From the NCBI RefSeq assembly GCF_932526225.1, contig NC_064034.1:1412001-1476000 (forward strand): a DNA stretch of 64,000 nucleotides, written 5' to 3'. The notes below the pieces were generated by a model, which was not told the DNA's origin, did no database searches, and was given only the letters and a program-made list of their open reading frames with translations. A program made the translations under genes and the position numbers. The stretch is from Nematostella vectensis (taxonomy: Eukaryota; Cnidaria; Anthozoa; Actiniaria; Edwardsiidae). This document shows positions 25,770 through 34,327 of the stretch, in pieces; the first letter of the stretch is position 1; each line of letters starts with the position of its first letter.

Positions 25770-26333
25770 TTACTCTGACGGCCGGGAATAAAGTGGGGCG
25801 TAATTTGGCTCTTCTCCCCTCAGTTCCTCGTAAGCCTCAGTTGTCTGTGCTCTCTGAAGGTATCTGTTTTTAGTTGATAAACTTGAGTACTGATGCTGGT
25901 CCTCTGACTGGACGGAATTCAGTGAAGCGTAATCAGGGCTGCTTTTACTTAGTTCTTCGTAAGTCCCCGAGGCCTGTTCTCTGTTAAGTTTACCATTATT
26001 AGCTGATTCTGAGTGTTGAATCTGTTTCTTTAAGGACCGGTCAAGTGGTGCGTAATCTTGGACCTCTGTCCTCAGTTCCTCGTGCGTATCCGAGGCCTGA
26101 TCCTTGCGAGTCTCGCTATTGTTCACTGAATCTGAGGGATGAGGTGGAGTTTTTTTCTTAGATTGCCGTGAATACAGAGAAGCGTACTCAGAATTGTCTC
26201 CCCTGAGCTCCTCGTAATTTGCAGACGTCTGCACGTGTTTGTGGTGACCGTTGCTGGTCTTCTTTTCTTCTCCGGTGTTCTGCTTTAAGGCACGTCCGGG
26301 GTCGTTGCTAATGTTCAAGTGCACAGGCGCGTT
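25770..26333 (-). other. ITAM array exon of receptor C
   Basis: A single terminal exon encodes four evenly spaced units of about 41-44 residues, each YEEL-x6-YA(S/P)L. This matches the ITAM consensus YxxL/I-x6-8-YxxL/I without any gap adjustment. Unit 2 reads HEEL. The even spacing and the shared SGTYEEL/SDTHEEL flanks suggest internal duplication of one ITAM unit. In vertebrates, ITAM pairs are phosphorylated by Src-family kinases and bind the tandem SH2 domains of Syk/ZAP70; the same use here is inference. Confidence 0.85.
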
Positions 26334-29300
26334 CTAAATACAATTGAAAAAGTAGCTGTTAGATGTAGGATTTATCATATCGTCGTGGGAAAGAGTCTGG
26401 GCTTCAAGTAGATTTATTATTGTAGTTAGGAATCCCTTATCATCCACACCTTTGTTATTATTATTTTTTTAAATCCGGAAATAAACGAATGAATTTTCTT
26501 ACTTAATTAACAGTATCATACCGAAGATATCGCAATGGCTTCTCCAATTTAATAGATGTAAACGGATGCTTTCTCACAGGTATTCAAATTGTTAGGATGA
26601 CAAAATAATGGTGGCAGATAAGGACCTTATGACGATAATCTTTTCAAAGAGCCTCAGCGAGGGAATTTCATTTTATGGTACCATAGTGGTGGTGCTTTCA
26701 TACAAAATATTATTCCCATTTTGAACAACTTCTGAATACCGCATGAGAACTAGTAGATTTTTACATAGTATTTGGGATGCTGTTGTGTTGATGACATTTC
26801 CATGTATTCTCCATCTCCATCTTCATTATTATTATCTGCACCAATCTGTGAGTTATCCATCTCTAGGTTGTCTTTTCTCTTGTTGGCGATCGCTCCAGTG
26901 TCTTGGAATTCTATCTCTTGCTCTTCTGCGCTTGTTGAGTAGGCAACTATGCCTGGAGTGCCTTCCTCAGATACTTGGTCATGTTCCTGGACACGGTTGT
27001 TGGTATTACCGTTGAGGGTACTAACTCTTAATTTGACTGGCTTGGGAACGTGTCTAGAAAAAAACGCACAGCAGGTCACAAGGTGAATCCCCATAAATCT
27101 CCTGGTAAGGTACAGTACAGCGGTGAGGGCATTGAACAGCAGGGAATTAGTTGGTAATGTAGTTAGTGATTCGAAGTCATCTACTTAGGCATTAGCATTT
27201 CCATGAGGTTACTAATACCTCTAAATGTGACTGGCTTTGGGACGGGTCTAGGAAAACGCGCGGAACGTGATAAAAGTTCAATTCCCCTAACCCATCACCT
27301 GAAAAGATACAAATAATACTTGATGGCAAGGGAGGGGCTTTGATTTGGCCACTCATTGATGATCCATCCTCTTTGGATGATAGCGTGTAACAGCTATACT
27401 TTTGTTTAGACCAACTATGACCACTCTGACCACTTGTGACAAAACGACTATGACCCGCGTGTCTGGGGGAGGTACCTGTTTTTACTTGTTCGCTGTTACA
27501 AAGTCTTTACAAGATATGGTGTCTACAAGTATTTTCACATGTGAGTCTCTCCAAGTCCTTAGTGTCTTAAGTGAGTGGGAGAGAGTGTCTCTTCAAGTTC
27601 TTAAGTTAGTTGGGGCTTTGGTACGCACCCATATTTATATGCTACTAAGACGGCATGTCCTTTAGGATAACTGACACTGACATCCCAAAGGGCTTACGAC
27701 TACCAACGTCACACACTAACTTGTTACACTGCTAGTGCGCATGGCAAGCTACACACGTGACTATTATGATTGACAGCATTCCAATCATTTTTGCACTCAA
27801 ACTCTTTAAATGTACTAAATCCTAATTTCACCGACGGCTTGGTCTGAAGCTTACTTAGGGTAAACCTTGTGTGGACTCAGACTTAATTTTCCTTATGTAG
27901 TTAACGGATACAGGACTAAAACAAATGCTCCAGTACCACTTGCAAAGGGACGCAGTTCTCCTATGAGTTTCCCGAGCAAAAGGTCAATCTGCTAAAAATA
28001 TGAACTGCTTGGCTAAGCAATTTCCATGCGAGCGTTCTGTGTTTCCCTGTCAAACGCGATAGGTTAGCTAAACAAAATGCTTTTAGTCGTTCCGTGGACT
28101 TCAATATGCTGACAGCCGATTAGTATATAATTTCTAGATGCTAAATATGTCTTCACTACATGTGTGACTTATTCCTGCGTGACAAACGCATGCTTGCAGA
28201 CGCTTACAAAGTTACCGTGGTCTCACTTTGGCTTCCTTCTTCGTCGCCAGACCAGGCACACTATCATGGTAACCATGGCGATAAGCGCCACGCCTCCAGT
28301 CGCTCCTCCCGCGATAGTCCCGACATTCCTTTCACTATCGGCGCGTGGGGTAATCACGTGGCCATTCAGCGTGGTATCTGACGTAATGAATGCTGGCATT
28401 TCTGTTGAGTATGATGTCGTTCTAGGTGTAGTGGCTGTTGTTGTCACCGGCGGGCTAGAAGTGTTCGTTTGTAGGGTGGCTGGACGCACTGTTGCTGGTA
28501 CAGTAGGACCTGTAAACAAGATGATGAATAAGACAAATTTAGGAGGTAGGGTGACAACTCCAAATACATGGAGATAAGTAAGGTAATTTTTTACAGTACT
28601 GACATTAACTTCGCCCCATGACAGGTAATCCGGAATCCGGAATCCATGAAAAAATGAGATATGGGATCCGGAATCCATGAAAAAATGAGATATGGAATCC
28701 GGAATCCATGAAAAAATGAGATATGGAATCCGGAATCCATGAAAAAATGAGATATGGAATCCGGAATCCATGCTGCTGGAATCCGGAATCCATGAGAAAA
28801 AACCCACATGGAATCCGGAATCCACACACTAGGATCCGGAATCCAGAACCCTATTGGAGAACCTGTCATGGAGCGATTAACTTTTACATACTGATGTTAC
28901 TGTTGTATGTTATCATGGTTTGTTCTGGAAATGTTGAGAATTTTCAAAATAAAAAAAAATAGTTTATGTTACTCACATGATGTATCGCCGGCCATTTTGA
29001 ACAAGAGGCATGGTGACCTTGATGGTGGCGCACACGTCACCGACAATATAATAATTTGCCCTTTGATGCTGTCTGGTGAAGATACTACCTGAATAACGTA
29101 AGGAAAAAACTATTTTAACGTTTTGCCAGTTATTGATAGCTTAATCGCGTGTGATCAATGTATGCCCTGCTTTTGGACCTTGGGTAGAAATACTCTCTTG
29201 GCACATTGCAGTTAGATAGAAAATCTTGCCTGTGGGGCAGGCCTCAGTCATTCCTTGAATTTATTGAAGTTAAGGGTAAACGCCATTTCCTTCCATCGTC

Positions 29301-31303
29301 CCCATGCCTTTTTCCCTTTTTATTTCTTAGACACTGACAGCACATGATAACTCGGTACTTATTTCTTAGACTCTGACAGCATATGATAACTCGGTACTTA
29401 TTTCTTAGACACTGACAGCATATGATAACTCGGTACTTATTTCTTAGACACTGACAGCATATGATAACTCGGTACTTATTTCTTAGACACTGACAGCATA
29501 TGGTAACCCGGTACTTATTTCTTAGACACTAACAGCACATGATAACTCGGTACTTATTTCTTAGACACTGACAGCATATGATAACTCGGTACTTATTTCT
29601 TAGACACTGACAGCATATGATAACTCGGTACTTATTTCTTAGACACTGACAGCATATGATAAATCGGTACTTATTTTTTAGACACTGACAGCATATGATA
29701 ACTCGGTACTTATTTCTTAGACACTGACAGCATATGATAACTCGGTACTTATTTCTTAGACACTAACAGCACATGATAACTCGGTACTTATTTCTTAGAC
29801 ACTGACAAAATATGATAACTCGGTACTTATTTCTTAGACACTGACAGCATATGATAGGTTACTCGGGGCTTGAAATGGGAATGGTTCTTATAGAAATTTA
29901 TATTATTTATTATTGACTCAATCGAGGGTGCTTATTGAAACAAGTAGCTGCCATAAACTACTCCACAATATGTTTGGCAGAGCTTATTTAACGTTAACAT
30001 ATTTTTTTACCTATTGTGTTATACTGGCCACAGTAAAACATAGCATATGACGTGCTAAATGCATTTGATTCTTTGATTACCTCAACCGTGTAGGTGCCAT
30101 AAACAACTCCGCCTATATTAGCTGAGCTGTCCAACTTCAACTTAAATGGTTTCTCGCTGGATTGTAGCGGAAGTGGTGCCCAGGTCCCGTCGCAGTGCAG
30201 GTACTGCGAGGCGGCCAGGTCAATGGTGCATCCGGTAGTGACCATAGCTGTCTTTTCTTCACTTTTTAGTTCCAACACCTTGGGAGCACTGCTTATTGGC
30301 TCGCTGTAAAATGGATACCCGCATCCTAAAATTGACAGAAACACACGCACTTGCCTTATTACTAAGTTTTTCGCGGGTTTCCGTAGTCAATGAAGTCAAT
30401 AAACTAGTTTTAAATGTTGCGGTACATTTAGCAAATTTCCCGTAGGTACTGCGAGGCGGCCAGGTCAATGGAGCATCCGGTTGTAACCATCAAGGTCTTC
30501 TCTTCACTGTTTAGTTCCAAAACCTTTGGAGCACTGCTTCTTGGCTCGTTGTAAAATGGATAGCCGTAGCCTGCAAAGTACATACACATTCTTCTTTTTT
30601 TAGCTCGATACCCATCAGTAAAATTTTCACCGTAGAAAATTGGATTCCCCCCATTACTGTGTTATAGCACTACTACAGCCAGCTACAATTGAAAATAGGT
30701 AGGTTAAGAGCAAGTATTTTTAGTTATATATCTCTAGGTAAGATTATACGATGCGGCTTCACCTATGTGTTTGATACAGTTAAAGCTCCATATGGCCACG
30801 CTTTCTTACTTCTTTTTGATTATTACTGGCTAGAAATAAATATAACCAAAATTATTATATATTATTATATAACTAATTTTATTATTATCAAATTGAAATT
30901 ATTATTATTAAATGGAAACATAGAAAAGGACATCTACTAGCGTAGTGAAGTGATATGTCTACATCATAAACAACTGAAGAACGGAAACAGATATGAACAT
31001 TCCTTCGATTATTCACTGGTTTGTACCTGCAAAGGTTCTGAAGTCTTCATTCTTCACACATGCCCATTTTGAGTTGTAAACTGCAAAGGAAGCTGTGTTT
31101 GTGTTGCAACCACATTTGCACTGAGTAGAATCGTGCCATGTTCCTCCATACCCACCACATCCGACTCCACAGAGTGACGGGGGAAGCACGAATGAATCGT
31201 ATACTGGTGAAGTCTGTCTGTATATTGTGAATTCTCCACCTCTCACTACCAACACATATACCAGAAGTATTGTCAGATGGAATATATCGCTTGTTTGGAG
31301 CAT
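25770..31303 (-). CDS. Receptor C: single-pass receptor with YxxM and four ITAM-like motifs
   Basis: Six exons (minus): 31027-31303, 30081-30325, 28977-29088, 28227-28509, 26765-27053 and 25770-26333. All are in phase and give 589 aa. Domain 1 begins EFTIYRQTSP, with CGVGCGGYGG and CKCGC. Its leader (Met at 31303, then HLTILLVYVLVV) differs entirely from A and B. Domain 2 (about 93-211) matches A and B. Stalk and membrane segment (about 275-300) match B. The tail has YMEM at 389-392 (PI3-kinase p85 SH2 type) and YxxL-x6-YxxL pairs at 442-455, 527-540 and 570-583. A fourth pair at 486-499 has its first Tyr changed to His. Lone YSSL at 551. An activating immune-type receptor is the simplest reading of the tail; ligand and partners are unknown. 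Confidence 0.8.
28604..28883. mobile_element. hAT-like MITE with 8-bp target duplication and internal tandem repeats
   Basis: A 264-bp insert (28612-28875) has 15-bp terminal inverted repeats, cgccccatgacaggt and the complement of cgctccatgacaggt. It is flanked by 'attaactt' at 28604-28611 and 28876-28883. The paralogous site in the B copy (about 22688) is empty, with a single attaactt. The interior is about six units around 'ggaatccggaatccatg'. An 8-bp duplication points to the hAT class; no transposase is encoded. Confidence 0.85.
29093..29317. other. Receptor C intron sequence not shared with A or B
   Basis: Similarity to the B copy stops just past exon 3 (about 29092) and unrelated intron sequence begins. 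This marks one side of the duplication breakpoint. Confidence 0.6.
29318..29865. repeat. 39-bp minisatellite in receptor C intron 2
   Basis: About 14 copies of a 39-bp unit containing 'cttagacactgacagcat' and 'gataactcggtactta'. Low divergence between units suggests recent expansion. Confidence 0.95.
30447..30570 (-). pseudogene. Partial duplicate of exon 2 in receptor C intron 1
   Basis: On the minus strand an acceptor (ctttgcag) opens at 30570 into a frame matching the first half of exon 2 (GYGYPFYNEP, CSIDLAASQYL). The first Cys of GCGYPF is replaced by Tyr. The copy breaks off after the point equal to SQYL, with no donor. It remains an open frame in phase with exon 1, so it is an exon relic rather than random similarity. 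The full exon 2 lies 120 bases further on. Confidence 0.75.
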
Positions 31304-31412
31304 TGATGTATAGTGTTTTAGAGACTTCCTTATGTTTATTGAAGTCATACCCCACTGAACACAGCTCACGAAAGTAGCAGCTACAAGCGTTGTTAGGCAT
31401 GAGTTGATGCAT

Positions 31413-32132
31413 GAGATAGTATAGTATAGTATAGTATAGTATAGTATAGTATAGTAACTGTACAACAATAGTATAGTAACTGTACAACAATAGTATAGTA
31501 GCTGTACAACAATAGTATAGTAGCTGTACAACAATAGTGTAGTAACTGTACAAGAATAGTGTAGTAACTACAACAATAGTGTAGTAACTGTACAACAATA
31601 GTGTAGTAACTGTACAAGAATAGTATAGTAACTGTACAACAATAGTATAGTAACTGTACAACAATAGTATAGTAACTGTACAACAATAGTATAGTAACTG
31701 TACAACAATAGTATAGTAACTGTACAACAATAGTATAGTAACTTTACAACAATAGTGTACTAACTGTACAACAATAGTGTACTAACTGTACAACAATAGT
31801 GTAGTAACTACAACAATAGTGTAGTAACTGTACAACAATAGTGTAGTAACTGTACAAGAATAGTATAGTAACTGTACAACAATAGTATAGTAACTGTACA
31901 ACAATAGTATAGTAACTGTACAACAATAGTATAGTAACTGTACAACAATAGTATAGTAGCTGTACAACAATAGTGTAGTAACTGTACAACAATAGTGTAG
32001 TAGCTGTACAACAATAGTGTAGTAACTGTACAACAATAGTATAGTAACTGTACAACAATAGTATAGTAACTGTACAACAATAGTATAGTAACTTTACAAC
32101 AATAGTGTAGTAACTGTACAACAATAGTGTAC
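31413..32132. repeat. 22-bp minisatellite just upstream of receptor C
   Basis: About 30 copies of a 22-bp unit (tagtatagtaactgtacaa plus caa, with g/a variants) start roughly 110 bases upstream of the putative start codon of C. Variants (TATAG/TGTAG; TACAAC/TACAAG; shortened units at about 31566 and 31805) suggest a higher-order duplication. Tyr/Leu-rich open frames across it are artefacts. Confidence 0.95.
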
Positions 32133-33073
32133 AAAAAAACTTCAAGGATTTTTTTCGATAGCAAAATCGATGGCTTTGATGAAATAGCTCTTGGAAATTT
32201 CTTGCATTTATTTTTTTCATAGAAAGCTCTAATTTACAATGATTTACTTCCTTCAAGAATGTTTATTTTTTACAAAATGACTGACCCTGAAATATTACCC
32301 ATCGTCCTTGTCGGCCACGGTATCACTTTGTACATTCACGCGTAAAACCACATTTTATCTGTCACAATAGGTAGACGTGCAGTTTCGCGAGAATTCGTCC
32401 GAAAGCAAGAATCACAAAATTGTTTGTCGAAGGTGATTTTGTGATCCTAAAAAAATCGACTTTTATCATATCTATGTTGTTTTTATTAAATTTTACGGCT
32501 GCCTTTTGTTACTTCATTCGTGTTAAATACCTCTACCAATCTAAAAAAAACCCTAATAAATTGATTATACTTTATAGCATATGCACTGTTAAAATTTAAG
32601 ATCTTTAAAATAGAATATAAGGAAAGTATACTGACCATGTCTAGTGTTTTTTTACATGAATAATAAAGCTATCATATCACGGCTGATTCGAAAGAATTGC
32701 CGACTTTGGATCACGAAACTATTCGTGACAACTAGGCTATTGCTTTAAGCTCCATAGCGTTATAAGTAGTTAATCCACAAATAAGTTATTAACTTATCCT
32801 TTGTGCCTATTTTGTGGGTTTGATTATTCTCCTCGTTACACACCAGTAGATATCACGATGCGTTACACACCAGTAGATATCACGGCAGGAGCGGCTGTTG
32901 CCATAGAACAACAACAGGACTCGGCCTATTTACGACTTGTTACACCTCAACGAACAGAAACCGAAACATATGTCGTATTGTGCAACCTACGCCAACTACA
33001 AACATTCGTGAGTCTTTTAATTGCCAAGTATCTCATTGTCAAGAAGGACTTATTGCCAATAAGACGCCTCAAG
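32133..33073. other. Region upstream of the Tctex1-domain gene
   Basis: AT-rich and without a supported exon up to about 32790. The frame of the next gene is open upstream to 32801, where a 28-bp direct repeat (cgttacacaccagtagatat) occurs twice at about 32835-32885. I read this as 5' UTR, but a longer N-terminus cannot be excluded. Confidence 0.4.
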
Positions 33074-33679
33074 ATGTCGTTTACTAGTTGTGCTTCGAAC
33101 GACGAAGGGGAAGTTGACAGAAGAACAAGCAGCCGCCGGCTCTCGGTGTTGTCTGTTGAGAGCGCTAGGACAACCGCTTCGTCACGTAGTCCTTCCATTC
33201 AGCATCCGGGACAGCCTCAAATGCGCAAAACCTCGCGCTCCATGTCCACTTATGTATCCCCGTACACTTGGAAAGGACTGGTGCCGACGAAAGAGAAACA
33301 AGAAAAAGAGATAACGCCTATACAGAAATTGGAAAACACGTATCAAGTAGAGCCTAAAAGAGTGTTCCCAACAGGCGAAGTAAAGCAGATAATTCACAAC
33401 ACATTACAAAACGCCCTGGCCGAGTCGAAATACAAGGAGATGAATAGCAGCTTTGTATCACAGCTTCTCAGCCAAAGAGTGCTTGATCAGGTGAAAAGCC
33501 TGGACGTTCAGAGGTATAAGCTGGTGTGTTTGGTTTCCATAGGTTCTAAGTCAGACCAAGGCATGCGTGTGGCGAGTCGCTGTCTTTGGCACAGTGAGTT
33601 CGACCGGTTTGCGAGTGCCTCTGTGGAGAATGGTTCACTGTTTGCAGTAGGTACCGTGTATGGCGTTTATTTTGAATGA
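33074..33679 (+). CDS. Tctex1-domain protein (dynein light chain Tctex-type family)
   Basis: A single open frame of 201 aa from the Met at 33074 (MSFTSCASNDEG). The N-terminal 85 residues are Ser/Arg-rich and probably disordered. From about 90 the Tctex1 fold follows: ENTYQVEP, a central helical part with EMNSSFVSQLL, and the C-terminal strands RYKLVCLVSIG, SRCLWHSEFD, FAS and LFAVGTVYGVYFE. This resembles the Tctex1-domain-containing subgroup (TCTEX1D/DYNLT5-like), which act as dynein light chains or axonemal components. No intron is seen. An AATAAA overlaps an A-run at about 33690-33700, which would fit a retrocopy. The start is uncertain because the frame is open another 270 bases upstream. 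Confidence 0.85.
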   Translation: MSFTSCASNDEGEVDRRTSSRRLSVLSVESARTTASSRSPSIQHPGQPQMRKTSRSMSTYVSPYTWKGLVPTKEKQEKEITPIQKLENTYQVEPKRVFPTGEVKQIIHNTLQNALAESKYKEMNSSFVSQLLSQRVLDQVKSLDVQRYKLVCLVSIGSKSDQGMRVASRCLWHSEFDRFASASVENGSLFAVGTVYGVYFE

Positions 33680-33701
33680 TCTTTTTTAAAAAAAATAAAT
33701 G

Positions 33702-34327
33702 TGTTCCACTAAATTGTAAACTGTGCCGATATGGTATGAACGTTGCTGTGCAAGAAAGACTTAAGAAAGCCTATAATGTCAATGTATTTATGTTGGCAGG
33801 AGAAAAAGTCCCTGTTTTAATATTGTAAATACGTTATAACTCTAGAAAAAGCCTGAGAGATAGCAGCTGCAGTCGGTTCTACGTATTTGCGCTATTTTTA
33901 ACCCTTTTAATCCAATACAATGAAGCTGATTACGCGAGGTGTTATGATGCAGCCTGCGGGGATTTGTGGGTAATCAAGCCTGCGGGGATTTGTGGGTAAT
34001 AAAGACTGCGGAGATTTCTGGGTAGGAAGAAAAGGCCTCTGTGTTTTGCTATAGCTACGGTAGTAAAAGTGTTCAGGAATCACATTTTCGCGCGGTGTCG
34101 ATATAAGCTGATCTTTTGAGAGAGACCATGGGGCTGGTTATTAGTTTATATAGCTTGTGTTTTATTTTAGATTAGACGCAGATGCCTGCATTCTCTTGCC
34201 TTTAACATACATATTACACATATCAAACATATACACGTACATAACAAATTCCGTATAAATATATGGCGTAGAGCAACTGGTCGTCACGAGTTTACTATGC
34301 TAGATCCTCAACGCACAGCTCTTATTC
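33702..34327. other. Spacer between Tctex1 gene and PAN/fibrinogen-like pseudogene
   Basis: No gene seen. Three copies of a 26-bp unit 'gcctgcggggatttgtgggt' occur at about 33952-34026. Confidence 0.5.

Larger units (their letters stand above)
16745..29092. repeat. 6-kb tandem segmental duplication of receptor gene segments
   Basis: About 16745-22780 recurs at about 22780-28970 with few differences. Equivalent points are offset by 6.01-6.03 kb (exon 1 starts 18536/24551; exon 5 starts 21045/27053). Copy 1 holds the ectodomain exons of A plus the stalk, membrane and tail of B. Copy 2 holds the ectodomain of B plus the stalk, membrane and tail of C. Each border falls in or beside exon 3, which exists three times (16754, 22786, 28977). 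Confidence 0.9.

Noticed and set aside
29318-29865. CRISPR-like regular repeats
   Set aside because: Units are contiguous with no unique spacers and the genome is eukaryotic; plain minisatellite.
31393-32256. Overlapping Tyr/Leu/Cys-rich open frames
   Set aside because: They are translations of a 22-bp tandem repeat with no coding context.
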